DNA of 64,000 nt from positions 1,860,001 through 1,924,000 of the forward strand of contig NZ_CP028426.1 of NCBI RefSeq assembly GCF_003010915.2. The letters run 5' to 3'. Shown piece by piece: positions 18,081 to 27,350 of the stretch. A program made the translations under genes and the position numbers. The stretch comes from Gulosibacter molinativorax (lineage in GTDB: Bacteria > Actinomycetota > Actinomycetes > Actinomycetales > Microbacteriaceae). The notes beneath the pieces are model-generated. The model saw only the letters and a list, made by a program, of their open reading frames with translations, made no database searches and was not told the origin of the DNA. Within the stretch, counting starts at the first letter, position 1, and each line of letters starts with the position of its first letter.

Positions 18081-18675
18081 CTAGATGTCGCTTGCCGCAG
18101 CGGTACCGCCGGTCGAGACCCACGAGCCGAGCGGTTCATCCGGATGCGACTCCTCGGTGACCGAGACGTCGCACACCTCGAAACCCCGGGCCTGATAATT
18201 CGCGAGCGCCGCGGGACCGTCGAGGGAGCACGTGTGCACCCACACCCGCGTGACCGGAGGCAGGTCGAGCGATGCAAACCGCTCCGGGAGCGCCCACGCC
18301 GCGCGCACCTCGTGTTCGAGCAGCGTCCCGCCGAGGCCGTCACCAATCGCCGATTCAATAATGCCGAAGTAGCGAACCTCAACGTGGGTGCCGTCTTCGT
18401 GCACGATCGGCTGTAATTGCAGGTATCCGAGCGGTACGCCGCCACCGTAGGGAATCCAGAACTCGGTTCCCGGCACCGCGAGTTCTTCCTCCCACTGCTC
18501 CCGCGACCACCAGAGACGGTCCGTCCAGAACCACGGCCCGCCAACGAGGCCGTAAAGGAAGCGCGCGTATTCGGGAGACCGAGATCGCTCGATCAACGCG
18601 GACGCCTTCGGGGAACGGCCGCGCCTCGCCCGTCGGTGCCTCGAGCATCTCGAGAGTCGTTGTCGTTACCTGCAT
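18081..18675 (-). pseudogene. GNAT family N-acetyltransferase, frameshifted near the N-terminus
   Basis: The intact frame from a TTG at 18596 to 18081 encodes about 171 residues with clear GNAT character: VRYFGIIESAIGDGLGGTLLEHEVRAAW (acetyl-CoA site) and VWVHTCSLDGPAALANYQARGF. The normal N-terminus of this subfamily is encoded just upstream in another frame from ATG 18675 (MQVTTTTLEMLEAP, then PEGVRVDRA), and the two would join at the SPEYARFLY region with a single-base change near 18590-18600. So either one base is lost or gained here, or the sequence has an error. The fragment lacking the first beta strand might still fold if the TTG is used. Confidence 0.65.
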
Positions 18676-18775
18676 ACCTTCTATTCTGCAGCGTGTTCGT
18701 TCACCCCGAATCCCAGGTGCGCATCCAGAAACTGCCAGCGCGCGCGGTCAATAATCGCTCGGGAGAGGAGCCGCC

Positions 18776-20446
18776 ATGATTGAACTGCTCGTCGGGCTCG
18801 TGCTCGGACTGCTCGTGATCGCGGCCTCGACCCTCATCGGCCCAAAGTTCGGCGTGGCCTCGCCTCTGCTGCTCGTCCTGGTTGGCGTGGCCGCGAGTTT
18901 CCTACCGCTCTTCAACAACTTCGAGGTCAACCCCGAGCTCGTGCTGCAGGGCATACTTCCGCCGCTCCTCTATTCTTCGGCGGTGTCGATGCCCACGATG
19001 AATTTTCGCCGGGAGTTCGGCGCGATCAGCGGGCTCTCGGTGTTCTTGGTGGTCGGCAGCGCGCTGGCCCTCGGCCTGTTCTTCATGCTCGTGGTGCCCG
19101 GCCTTGGGTTCGCTTGGGGCGTCGCGCTCGGTGCAATTGTGAGCCCAACGGATGCTGTGGCCACCTCGATCGTCAAACGCACTGCCGCTTCGAAACGCGT
19201 CGTCTCGATCCTCGACGGCGAGAGTCTGCTCAACGACGCGACCGCGCTAGTACTGCTCCGGACTGCGATCGTGGCGACCGCCGCATCCTTCTCGTTCTGG
19301 GGCACGATCGGTACCTTTACTTACTCGGTGATTATCGCGATCCTCATCGGTGCTGCTGTTGGGTTCCTCAATCTGCAGATTCGCAAGCGCATCTCGGACT
19401 CGACGGTGAACACCGTGATCTCATTTGCCGTCCCGTTCGCGGCCTCCCTGCCGACTGAACTCTTGGGTGGGTCGGGGCTCGTAGCCGCCGTCGTCGCCGG
19501 GCTCATCACCGGGGTGCGAGCGGCCCGGACGTTTACCCCGCAAAATCGGATCTCGGATGCCCACAATTGGCGAACGATCGAGCTCGTGCTCGAGGGAACG
19601 GTCTTTCTCACGATGGGCCTCGAGATGACCGCGATTATCGAGGACGTCACGCGCGGCCTCGGTGGCATCGGCATTGCCCTGTGGGTCTCCCTCGGTGCGC
19701 TCGCACTGATCATCCTCGTGCGCGCCGCGTTTGTCGCCCCGCTCCTGTGGATCCTCGCGATGCGCCGACGACGACTCGAGCGGCTGCTGCCGCACATCCG
19801 CGGCTTCGGGGATCAGCTGAAGGACCCCGAAGGCCGCGAGCGCGCGCGACACCGCCTCGCCCAACGCGGGCTGCCGTTGTCCGACAGCGGCCTCAATCAC
19901 TACTCGCGCCGCGTCATCCGCAGCGTCGCCGACATTCAGTATTTCCTGCGCGACCCCCTGGGTTGGCGCGAGGGCACGATCCTGGTGTGGGCGGGGATGC
20001 GCGGGGCCGTCACGGTCGCCGCCGCCCAGACCCTGCCGAGCGACACTCCGCAGCGCACGCTGCTCATCCTCATCGCTTTCGCCGTCGCGCTCCTGTCACT
20101 GCTCATTCAGGGCGGCACGATCGGGCCGCTCGTTCGCATGATCAGTCCGAGGGTAGATCGCGAGTCGGTCGAGGCCGAGTCGCGAGCGGAACGGATGCGT
20201 CTGCTCGAGGTGATGCGCGAGGGCGCCGATGCGGTGCCCGAGCCGCAGCTTCCGAACACCGCCACCCGAGAGCAGCGCCTCGCCACGACGAAGCGCTACC
20301 ATCTCGCGAAACTGCGGGCGGAGCGCCGTGCCCTGCTAAAGGCCCGCGATCACGGTACGTTCGATGCCGACGTGCTCGAGGATGCGCTGGCCAACCTCGA
20401 TGCCTCACAGATCGCACTCGAGATGCGCGGCCCGCACGACGGGTGA
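18776..20446 (+). CDS. CPA1-family Na+/H+ antiporter
   Basis: The 556-residue protein has about 12 hydrophobic spans in the first 400 residues, followed by a hydrophilic, charged C-terminal tail of about 140 residues. The CPA1 fingerprints are present: GILPPLLYSSAVSM, GAIVSPTDAVATSIVKR, and the ion-binding ILDGESLLNDATALVL, where the Asn-Asp pair is the transport site. GMRGAVTVAAAQTLP matches the late conserved helix. It exchanges Na+ or K+ for protons across the cytoplasmic membrane. The ATG at 18776 follows GGGAGAGGAGCCGCC. It appears monocistronic. Confidence 0.93.
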   Translation: MIELLVGLVLGLLVIAASTLIGPKFGVASPLLLVLVGVAASFLPLFNNFEVNPELVLQGILPPLLYSSAVSMPTMNFRREFGAISGLSVFLVVGSALALGLFFMLVVPGLGFAWGVALGAIVSPTDAVATSIVKRTAASKRVVSILDGESLLNDATALVLLRTAIVATAASFSFWGTIGTFTYSVIIAILIGAAVGFLNLQIRKRISDSTVNTVISFAVPFAASLPTELLGGSGLVAAVVAGLITGVRAARTFTPQNRISDAHNWRTIELVLEGTVFLTMGLEMTAIIEDVTRGLGGIGIALWVSLGALALIILVRAAFVAPLLWILAMRRRRLERLLPHIRGFGDQLKDPEGRERARHRLAQRGLPLSDSGLNHYSRRVIRSVADIQYFLRDPLGWREGTILVWAGMRGAVTVAAAQTLPSDTPQRTLLILIAFAVALLSLLIQGGTIGPLVRMISPRVDRESVEAESRAERMRLLEVMREGADAVPEPQLPNTATREQRLATTKRYHLAKLRAERRALLKARDHGTFDADVLEDALANLDASQIALEMRGPHDG

Positions 20447-20499
20447 TGGCCGGGGTCGCGAGGCGCACGTGTCAACTACCGAGCTGCGTGCCTAGAGAC

Positions 20500-21675
20500 C
20501 TAGAGGCCGACGGCGTTGACGCCGTACTCGGCCTGCGACTGCGTGAACCCTTCGAACAGGAGCTGGTCGATCAGTCCCGACCTCGAGAACGACGTGAAAT
20601 CCAGGTAGCTCTGCGCCGACTCTGCCGCCTGCTCATTCCAGTCGACGGTAACTGAATCGACAGCCATCGTCGCGTGATCAGACGAAAAGCCCTCAAATTC
20701 GAGCTGCTCGATGAGCCCGCTTCGCGAGAACGACGTGAAGTCGAGATAGCTCTCGGCAGATTTGATCGCTTGCTCGCCCCAGTCTGCGCCGACGGCGTCC
20801 GCTGCAAAGGTTGCGTCGGCATTCGAGAAGCCCTCAAACTCGAGCTGCTCGATGAGCCCGCTTCGCGAGAATGAAGTGAATGACAGATACCCCTCTGCCG
20901 ATTCGAGTGCCTCCCGCTGGCTCACGGTCATGGAGTTGTTCGACGATTGCTCCTCGATGTATGGCTCCGATTGTCCGCCTGTGCCCTGGCCATTGGTGCC
21001 CTGACTGCCGTCGCTCTGTCCGCCTTCACCCTGACCGGTCGCACCGCTCGCGGTATCCGGCGCCGACACATCCTCGGTTGGTGTATCAACCTCAACGAGC
21101 TGCGGCGCATCCGTCACCGCGTCCTGCGGCGCTTCAGACGGTGCCGGCTCCTCCGTCGGCGTGGCTTTGCTGCTCTCCTCAACCGTGGCTGCGGGCTCCG
21201 CGGCCACTGGCTCTTGTTCATCGTCACCTCCGGTGATGTTGAGGACGAAGCCCATGAGAAAGATGCCCGCAATCGCCGACCACGCGATTCCGGTTTGCTG
21301 CTTCGTTGGCACGATCGGGTTCCCGGCCGCGTCACGCGTCTTCCCCAATGCGAGCAGGACGAGATCGACCAACCACCAGATGCCCGCTCCGCCAAGCGTG
21401 AACAGTTTGGTGAGCCCTGTCCCGACCTTGCCGAGATAGAAGCGGTCGACCCCGAACACACCTAAGAACACCGACAGCACGAGGGTCACTGTGAAGCTGC
21501 GGTCCGAGTCCTCCCGTCTGGGCTCCCAGCCCGAACCTGACCCGGGTGCATACGGGTCATGGGACGCTTGGCTCGCTGCGTAGATCGGCTGCGTTGCTTC
21601 GTCTTGGTACTGCGGGGTCGACTGCTGCGACCCCTGAGGCTGCCATTCCGGCGGTGGCTGGTTGAACGTCATCAT
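20500..21675 (-). CDS. TM2-domain protein with three C-terminal Ltp-type repeats
   Basis: The 391-residue protein starts at ATG 21675 (MMTFNQ) after AAAGGG. A Gln/Pro-rich cytosolic head leads to a TM2 domain ([22 protein letters not shown], then [15 protein letters not shown]), a third membrane span ([18 protein letters not shown]) and a long Glu/Thr/Gly/Ser-rich extracytoplasmic linker. The C-terminus has three tandem repeats of about 47 residues with the core [17 protein letters not shown] then FEGF, matching the Ltp (host cell surface-exposed lipoprotein) repeat first known from a phage superinfection-exclusion lipoprotein. The last copy is slightly divergent. A function at the cell surface is likely; exclusion activity is only an inference from the repeat. 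Confidence 0.85.
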   Translation of the reverse strand: MMTFNQPPPEWQPQGSQQSTPQYQDEATQPIYAASQASHDPYAPGSGSGWEPRREDSDRSFTVTLVLSVFLGVFGVDRFYLGKVGTGLTKLFTLGGAGIWWLVDLVLLALGKTRDAAGNPIVPTKQQTGIAWSAIAGIFLMGFVLNITGGDDEQEPVAAEPAATVEESSKATPTEEPAPSEAPQDAVTDAPQLVEVDTPTEDVSAPDTASGATGQGEGGQSDGSQGTNGQGTGGQSEPYIEEQSSNNSMTVSQREALESAEGYLSFTSFSRSGLIEQLEFEGFSNADATFAADAVGADWGEQAIKSAESYLDFTSFSRSGLIEQLEFEGFSSDHATMAVDSVTVDWNEQAAESAQSYLDFTSFSRSGLIDQLLFEGFTQSQAEYGVNAVGL

Positions 21676-21795
21676 GGACCCTTTCTCGAATTCAGCCCAA
21701 CGGTAAATCCGGCCTCCGACATTGCCGACCACCGCATCCGAGCAGGGACCTCTCCCCGACTGGATCCGGCCAATTCACCGCGCTGGGTCTGCTGC

Positions 21796-22944
21796 CTAGC
21801 GAGGACGGTGCGGGTAGAACAGCATGATCGAGGCACCGAGAATCCACACGACGCCGGAGCCACCAAGAAGCCAAAGAGGGTCGATCCCCGCGAGCGTACC
21901 GGCAACTGCCGTGCCGACCGCGCTGGCCGCCGTGCGCATCGCCGCTCCCAAGGTGAACACCTGGCCGACGACCTCGGGAGGGCTGTCTCGCCGACGCAGC
22001 CCCAGCATTGCGGCCGTCGCGCCTGCGGTGAGGAGACCGGAGACCGCAATGAAAATGATTGTCCAAACAAAGCCGATGTCGATCGCCGCAATAATCGTCG
22101 CGACACCGGTGAGCGCAAACCCGATCAGCATCGTCCGCTCCGGATACTTCGGTGACTTCCGCGCCGTTTCGATCGCGGTGCCAAGCAGTGCCCCGAGCGC
22201 GAAGGCGGAGACGATCACTGCGCTGAGCGATGCATCCTCGGTCGCCGCAAGCGCGATGCCGATCGCCGCGATTGGCATCGCGCCGCGCGCGAACTCGACG
22301 GTTGCGCCCGACCAGGCGTTCGTCACGAGCGGGCGCCGCGTCATGATTGCGGTTACGCCCATCCACATCGACTTCAGCATACCTACGCTTGTCGAAGAGC
22401 TGCGCGAGGGCATCGGCATGAGCGGATAGGTCGCCACCGAGATGAGGACGATCGCGGCCATCACGAACATCGACGTCCGGGCGCCAAACAGCGGCGCAAT
22501 CACCGCGACGATCGCCGGCCCGGCCACGCCGCTGAGGTTATAGCTGAGGGCGTCAAGCGAATAGGCCCGGTGCGAGTCTTTGCCCGACTGGCCCACAAAG
22601 CTCGACAACCCGCCGAAGCCGAACGGCGTGAGGAGCCCACTCACCACGAGCAGCGTCGCCACGAGCCATGTCGGCAAGATTCCGAGCCCGCCAGCGACCA
22701 CGTAGATCACGGCGGTGAGAATTGCGGATGCGAGCATCGGCACCCGAGGTCGTTTCACGCTGTCGAGCACGGCACCAACGACGGGCGCCGCGACAATGCT
22801 CGGCAGGAGCGCAAGCGCGACGAGCAGTGCACCGAGGGCAACGTCATTCAGCACCTGCACCGCGAGAATCGGGATCGCGATCTGGATGCCGCTGGATGCG
22901 GTGCGGATCGGGACGGATGCGGCGAGCTGGCGGGCGCCGTTCAT
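21796..22944 (-). CDS. MFS transporter
   Basis: The 382-residue protein has about 11-12 hydrophobic helices and starts just before the first of them. The loop after helix 2 reads GAVLDSVKRPRVPMLASAI, a version of the MFS G-x-x-x-D-x-x-x-R/K motif A. It would move a small molecule by proton antiport; the style (short loops, Ala-rich) resembles actinobacterial drug or metabolite exporters. The family is somewhat shorter than the usual 400-450 residues because the N-terminus starts close to helix 1; no better upstream start is evident. The substrate is unknown and no regulator is adjacent. Confidence 0.82.
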   Translation of the reverse strand: MNGARQLAASVPIRTASSGIQIAIPILAVQVLNDVALGALLVALALLPSIVAAPVVGAVLDSVKRPRVPMLASAILTAVIYVVAGGLGILPTWLVATLLVVSGLLTPFGFGGLSSFVGQSGKDSHRAYSLDALSYNLSGVAGPAIVAVIAPLFGARTSMFVMAAIVLISVATYPLMPMPSRSSSTSVGMLKSMWMGVTAIMTRRPLVTNAWSGATVEFARGAMPIAAIGIALAATEDASLSAVIVSAFALGALLGTAIETARKSPKYPERTMLIGFALTGVATIIAAIDIGFVWTIIFIAVSGLLTAGATAAMLGLRRRDSPPEVVGQVFTLGAAMRTAASAVGTAVAGTLAGIDPLWLLGGSGVVWILGASIMLFYPHRPR

Positions 22945-23140
22945 CGGCGCGTCGGCGACGCTATGACGTCAGGCCGCCTCCAAGGCCAAAGGGAAGTGCA
23001 CACATCCCCGAGGGTACCCCGCCCCAGACGTGCGTTGAGCGCTACGGGGCTCCGCGATTTCCGGCACGAATAGCGCACCGCAACGCCACCCTTACTTCCT
23101 GACCACCCAGGCGTGCCGCAAACTGCAGACAGGCGCGCTG

Positions 23141-23557
23141 CTAGCCGAATAGGGCGTGCGGCGGCCGCTGCAAACCTTCGGTCAGTGCCTCGGAAGGGTC
23201 GTTCCCGAGCTGCACGATCTTGTTGTCGGCGTCGACGTGGACGACGGAGGGCTCGAAGGAGCGCGCGAGCGCGTCGTCCATCTGCGCGTAGGTAATCAGA
23301 ATGACGAGGTCACCGATGTCCACGAGGTGGGCCGCGGCACCGTTGATGCCGATCACGCCGGAGCCGCGCTCCCCCGCAATCGTGTAGGTCTCGAGGCGCG
23401 AACCGTTCGTGATGTCGACGATCGAAACGAGTTCGCCCGGAAGAATGTCGGCAGCATCGAGTAGGTCCTGGTCGACCGTCACGGAACCGACGTAGTGCAG
23501 GTCTGCATGCGTCACGGTCGCGCGGTGAATCTTGGACTTAAACATGGTTCGGATCAT
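23141..23557 (-). CDS. panD: Aspartate 1-decarboxylase proenzyme
   Basis: PanD makes beta-alanine from aspartate for pantothenate and CoA synthesis. The precursor self-cleaves to create a pyruvoyl cofactor. With the start at ATG 23557 ([20 protein letters not shown]) the cleavage site Gly24-Ser25 in [10 protein letters not shown] falls exactly where it lies in well-known PanD proteins, which decides the start over the later ATG at 23545. Length is 138 residues, typical. [22 protein letters not shown] supplies the rest of the active site. It is divergent from the FAD monooxygenase gene. Confidence 0.96.
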   Translation of the reverse strand: MIRTMFKSKIHRATVTHADLHYVGSVTVDQDLLDAADILPGELVSIVDITNGSRLETYTIAGERGSGVIGINGAAAHLVDIGDLVILITYAQMDDALARSFEPSVVHVDADNKIVQLGNDPSEALTEGLQRPPHALFG

Positions 23558-23670
23558 GGACCCCATAGAGCGTTATGCCTCCATTAATTGCCGATCGTTT
23601 ATTATCCCCGAAATTTGCACCTTGAACAAGCAGTATTGCCTTGCAGGCCTCACTCTCACCCGATATGCTC

Positions 23671-23707
23671 GTATCTATAGTTACGACGCTGTTTCAACTA
23701 TAGATAC
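23671..23707. promoter_or_regulatory. Perfect 12-bp inverted repeat upstream of the FAD monooxygenase
   Basis: GTATCTATAGTT (23671-23682) and AACTATAGATAC (23696-23707) are exact inverse copies separated by 13 bp. Each arm is itself nearly palindromic around TATA. The block lies about 60 bp before the monooxygenase start in an AT-rich stretch and probably binds two dimers of a regulator that is not encoded nearby. Confidence 0.7.
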
Positions 23708-23767
23708 ACAGCCCGAGATGCACACAAATACAACGGTGTAACAAGCGACTTAAGAGGAGTCACTCAC

Positions 23768-25666
23768 ATGCAGATCCATCACCGCGGATACGTATCGCAC
23801 GACCCCCGCATCCAGGAGGCGGCGGGATACGGCATCGACCGCCCTACCGAGATCCCCGACGAGATGGATGTGCTGATCGTCGGGACCGGCCCCGCCGCAG
23901 TGGCCGTGACCGCCCAGCTCTCCAAGTTCCCGAACATCAACGTCCGTGCGATCGAACAGCGCAACGGCCGGCTCGAGGTTGGCCAGGCCGATGGCATCCA
24001 GGCTCGCTCGGTCGAGACGTTCCAGGCCTTCGGCTTTGCGAACGAGATCATCGAAGAGTCGTACCGCAACGTTGAGATGGCGTTCTGGAAGCCGAACCCC
24101 GAAAACCCCGCAGAGATCATCCGCACCTCCCGCGCCCCGGACGACGCGACCGGCATCAGCGAGTTCCCGCACATCTACGTGAACCAGGCACGCGTCCTCG
24201 ACTACTTCTTGCGCGAAGCAGAGCGCGCACCGGGCCGCCTGACTCCCGACTACGGCGTCGAGTTCGTCGACCTCACCATCGACCGCGACGCGGAGTACCC
24301 CGTCGAGGCGCGCATCCGCTACACCGCCGGTGAGCGCGAGGGCGAGGAGCGCACCGTTCGCGCCAAGTACCTCGTCGGCGGCGACGGCGCGCGCAGCCGT
24401 GTTCGCAAGTCGCTCGGCCACAAGCTGCACGGCGACGCATCGATGCACGCGTGGGGCGTGCTCGACATCATGGCAAACACCGACTTCCCGGACTACTACC
24501 TCAAGTGCGCAATCCAGTCGCACGAGCACGGCCAGATCCTACTCATCCCGCGCGAGGGCGGCTACCTTGTGCGCATGTACGTGGACCTCGGCGACCTCGA
24601 CGAGGGCGACGCCGGCAAGATCCGCGCGACCCCTGTCGAGCAGATGATCGACACGGTCAACAAGATCATCGCGCCGTACTCGGTGGATGTGCGCGAGGTT
24701 GCGTGGCACTCGGTGTACGAGGTCGCGCACCGCGTCACCGACGGCTTTGATGACCTCGAGGACGACCAGCGCGGCGAGCTCACCCCGCACGCGTTCATCA
24801 TGGGCGACGCCTGCCACACCCACTCGGCCAAGGCCGGCCAGGGTATGAACGTGTCGATCCAGGATGGTTTCAACCTGGGTTGGAAGCTCGCATCCGTACT
24901 CGAAGGCCGCTCCCCCGCATCCCTGCTTTCGACCTACTCGGAAGAGCGTCGTGTCGTCGCGAAGAACCTGATCGACTTCGACAAGGAGTGGTCGTCGCTC
25001 ATGGCGAAGCCGGTCGACGAGTGGGAGGACCCGAACGAGCTTCAGCGCTACTACGTGTCGACCTTCGAGTTCCCCGCCGGGTTCATGACTGAGTACAAGG
25101 AGTCGATGATCACGACCGGCCTCGAGCACCAGGAGCTCGCCGTCGGTTACCCGATCGGCAAGCGCTTCAAGTCGGCCGAGGTCATCCGCCGTTCCGACAA
25201 CCGCTGGCGCCACCTTGGCCACCTGCACGAGGCTGACGGTCGCTGGCGCGTCTACGTCTTCGCCGATGCCGCGGCTCCGGCGCAGGAAGGCACCCCGACT
25301 GCCGAGTTCGCCAACTGGTGGCGCACGAGCGAGGACTCGCCGTGGGTCAAGTTCACGCCGCAGGATGGCGACCAGGATGCGATCTTCGACACCAAGGTGA
25401 TCTACCAGCAGGAGTACACCGAGTTCGAGCCCTACCAGGTTCCGGATGCATTCAAGCCAGTCAAGGTTCCGTTCGGTCTCGTCGACCAGAACCAGATCTT
25501 CGGCGCCGGCCACGGTCGCGAAATCTTCGCCGAGCGCGAGATCAGCCGCGAAGGCGCGATCGTCGTCGTCCGCCCCGACATGTACGTCTCGGGCATCTTC
25601 CCGCTGGATGCACGCGAAGAGATCGCGAACTACTTCGACGCACACATGCTCCCCGTCGCGAAGTAG
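23768..25666 (+). CDS. FAD-dependent aromatic monooxygenase (phenol 2-monooxygenase / 3-hydroxybenzoate 4-hydroxylase type)
   Basis: The 632-residue protein is a class A flavoprotein hydroxylase. It has the N-terminal FAD site DVLIVGTGPAAVAVTAQL near residues 33-50, the D-G motif YLVGGDGARSRVRKSLG, and the ribose-binding HAFIMGDACHTHSAKAGQGMN. The last 170 residues form the thioredoxin-like C-terminal domain found in phenol hydroxylase and MobA, used for dimer contacts. Such enzymes hydroxylate phenols or hydroxybenzoates with NADPH and O2. The ATG at 23768 follows AGAGGAGTCACTCAC. No ring-cleavage genes follow, so the pathway is incomplete here and the substrate is uncertain. Regulation by the 12-bp inverted repeat is likely. 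Confidence 0.9.
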   Translation: MQIHHRGYVSHDPRIQEAAGYGIDRPTEIPDEMDVLIVGTGPAAVAVTAQLSKFPNINVRAIEQRNGRLEVGQADGIQARSVETFQAFGFANEIIEESYRNVEMAFWKPNPENPAEIIRTSRAPDDATGISEFPHIYVNQARVLDYFLREAERAPGRLTPDYGVEFVDLTIDRDAEYPVEARIRYTAGEREGEERTVRAKYLVGGDGARSRVRKSLGHKLHGDASMHAWGVLDIMANTDFPDYYLKCAIQSHEHGQILLIPREGGYLVRMYVDLGDLDEGDAGKIRATPVEQMIDTVNKIIAPYSVDVREVAWHSVYEVAHRVTDGFDDLEDDQRGELTPHAFIMGDACHTHSAKAGQGMNVSIQDGFNLGWKLASVLEGRSPASLLSTYSEERRVVAKNLIDFDKEWSSLMAKPVDEWEDPNELQRYYVSTFEFPAGFMTEYKESMITTGLEHQELAVGYPIGKRFKSAEVIRRSDNRWRHLGHLHEADGRWRVYVFADAAAPAQEGTPTAEFANWWRTSEDSPWVKFTPQDGDQDAIFDTKVIYQQEYTEFEPYQVPDAFKPVKVPFGLVDQNQIFGAGHGREIFAEREISREGAIVVVRPDMYVSGIFPLDAREEIANYFDAHMLPVAK

Positions 25667-25713
25667 CGCGCCCCGTCATCGCGTGCAAGCCGAAGGCTCG
25701 CGTATCGCTCATT

Positions 25714-25740
25714 GAGTAGCCGCACAGCGGCGTATCGAAA
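25714..25740. repeat. Dispersed palindromic repeat unit
   Basis: TTGAGTAGCCGCACAGCGGC then GTATCGAAA is another copy of the intergenic unit seen near 67, 1275 and 37293. The internal GCCGC-GCGGC can form a short hairpin. It follows the FAD monooxygenase gene. Confidence 0.6.
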
Positions 25741-25753
25741 TGACCGCATGACG

Positions 25754-25787
25754 TTGAGGCCGGTAACTCTAGGGTTACCGGCCTCAA
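25754..25787. terminator. Bidirectional terminator hairpin
   Basis: TTGAGGCCGGTAAC and GTTACCGGCCTCAA form a perfect 14-bp stem with a 6-nt loop. It lies between the convergent FAD monooxygenase and DUF1304-like genes. Confidence 0.75.
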
Positions 25788-25795
25788 GTGCTTTG

Positions 25796-26203
25796 TTAGA
25801 ACGCCGCCGCAATGATGACCACGAGTGGTGGGATGCCCGAGCCAAGCACGCCCACAACGCTGCCACCCCGAGGGTGCCATTTCCCAAGGAGGTCGGCCAC
25901 GCCCATTGCCGCGCCCGATAGCAGCATGTACCAGGAAGCAACAAGGACGACTATGGTGCCGACATCTCCGTTGCCCGCCCAGATCATCCCCAGGCCGATG
26001 AATACTCCGACGGCGGCGATGAGGTTTCGCGCGCCGACACAAAAGGCCCACAGTTCGACATCTCTGTCATTGGCGTGCTCCACATGCAGGAACCGCTTGG
26101 CGTAGGGCTTATCGATTTGGAACATTTCGATCGGGGCAACCGCAATCAACGCGACAGCCCCGACGATCGCCGCAATCTGAGCGACGAGGTTCAGGGTCTC
26201 CAT
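25796..26203 (-). CDS. DUF1304-like small integral membrane protein
   Basis: The 135-residue protein has four predicted membrane spans (for instance NLVAQIAAIVGAVALIAVAPIEMF near the start and IPPLVVIIAAAF at the end). EMFQIDKPYAKRFL after the first helix and ARNLIAAVGVFIGLGM in the second resemble the DUF1304 pattern (EMF-x-W, then N-Q-G-x-Y-N). The start at ATG 26203 is preferred because AAGGGATTCGTC precedes it, better than the ATG six codons upstream. The function of DUF1304 proteins is unknown. Confidence 0.72.
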   Translation of the reverse strand: METLNLVAQIAAIVGAVALIAVAPIEMFQIDKPYAKRFLHVEHANDRDVELWAFCVGARNLIAAVGVFIGLGMIWAGNGDVGTIVVLVASWYMLLSGAAMGVADLLGKWHPRGGSVVGVLGSGIPPLVVIIAAAF

Positions 26204-26525
26204 GACGAATCCCTTGATCATGGAGGGCCATGAGAAATTGACCCTCCTGCCCCAAGTCTGCGCCGTTTTCCCTGGCAAAGGATCGTTAGTTTCGCCTCCA
26301 ACCATTGGGTAAAGCTGAACCGTTTCCATCCGCGTCATCAGCCTCGACTCTGGGCGAGAGCGGAGGCGAGCGACCGGGTCACTGGCTAGGCCGTTGCTTC
26401 CGATGCAGATAATGCGCCTATGTGCCCCACCAGAGGGATATATGCGCATTATCTGCACCTCACGGAACACGGGCCCGATCAATCCGCCAAAACCAGCCAC
26501 ACGGCAGCAGACCGGTCCCGCTGCC
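26204..26525. other. 322-bp gene-free region with one long inverted repeat
   Basis: No plausible gene is seen. The region lies between the SDR stop and the DUF1304-like start, both on the minus strand. It holds the 13-bp inverted repeat at 26405-26456 and otherwise nothing recognisable. Confidence 0.6.
26405..26456. promoter_or_regulatory. Perfect 13-bp inverted repeat with 26-nt spacer
   Basis: GCAGATAATGCGC (26405-26417) and GCGCATTATCTGC (26444-26456) are exact inverse copies. The long spacer argues against a simple terminator and for a pair of regulator sites, or a structured RNA, upstream of the DUF1304-like gene. Confidence 0.5.
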
Positions 26526-27350
26526 CTAACGCATTTTCGAGAAATACTCCCCGACGCGCTCGTCTGCCCAGCTCCATGCATCCTCGCCGCGAAGCACGAC
26601 GTCGGCACCGCCATCGGAGTAGATCGTCTGGCCAGCGCAATGCGTGTTTTCAACCGAGGTGAGCCAGATGAGGAGGGTCGCGATCGATTCGGCTGGCTGA
26701 TGCGAGTTGAGCGGCATCGGTACGGATGCGTCGACCATTTTCGCGGTCTCTTCGTCCGCAAGGAGATCGGCCGTCATCGGCGTGATTACGATCCCCGGGC
26801 CAACAGCATTCAATGGGATGCCTGCACCCGCCCAGTCAGCAGTCACCGACTGCGCCCGCACCCAACGTGAGATTGCGCGCTTCGAGGATGCATAGATCAT
26901 GCTCCCGAGGCGAGGATCTTCGGCGAGCTTGGCCGCAATTTCGAGCGCCTTCGGCTCGTCGTTCTCGAGGAGCGCCGCAGTGAGTTCCGGAGACTGTGGC
27001 TGCAAGGACGACATTGAAGAAATAAGTGCCGCGCGCGGGGCTTCGGACTCAGCGAGTACGGGGCGAATGCCCTCGAGGAATTCGGTCATGCCAAAGAAGT
27101 TGACCGCCGCAGTCGCGGGAATCGGGTGAGAGATACCTGCGCAGGCGATCACCGCATCCACCTTGCCACCCGCCGCCTCAAGCGAGGCTTTGACCGCAGC
27201 CTGGCGGCCCTCTGGGGTGCCGAGGTCACCCTCGACGTCAGCGCCTTTGAGGTCAACGCCGACCACCGTATTGCCGCGTTCGCGAAGAATTTCTGCCGTT
27301 TTCTTGCCGATGCCAGAGCCGGCGCCGGTGATGATGTAGGTGCGTGCCAT
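26526..27350 (-). CDS. SDR family oxidoreductase (3-alpha-hydroxysteroid dehydrogenase-like)
   Basis: The 274-residue short-chain dehydrogenase has the Rossmann motif IITGAGSGIGKKTAEIL (T-G-x-x-x-G-I-G) at residues 6-22 and a V-D-L acidic end to beta2 (VVGVDLKGAD), which favours NAD(H). The catalytic Tyr-Lys is in SMIYASSKRAISRWVR, with ALISSMSS supplying the Ser. The large insert between strand 5 and the catalytic Tyr is like that of 3-alpha-HSD/carbonyl reductases. The start at ATG 27350 follows GGAGAGGATCCACC; the longer frame upstream is not convincing. The substrate is unknown. Confidence 0.88.
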   Translation of the reverse strand: MARTYIITGAGSGIGKKTAEILRERGNTVVGVDLKGADVEGDLGTPEGRQAAVKASLEAAGGKVDAVIACAGISHPIPATAAVNFFGMTEFLEGIRPVLAESEAPRAALISSMSSLQPQSPELTAALLENDEPKALEIAAKLAEDPRLGSMIYASSKRAISRWVRAQSVTADWAGAGIPLNAVGPGIVITPMTADLLADEETAKMVDASVPMPLNSHQPAESIATLLIWLTSVENTHCAGQTIYSDGGADVVLRGEDAWSWADERVGEYFSKMR

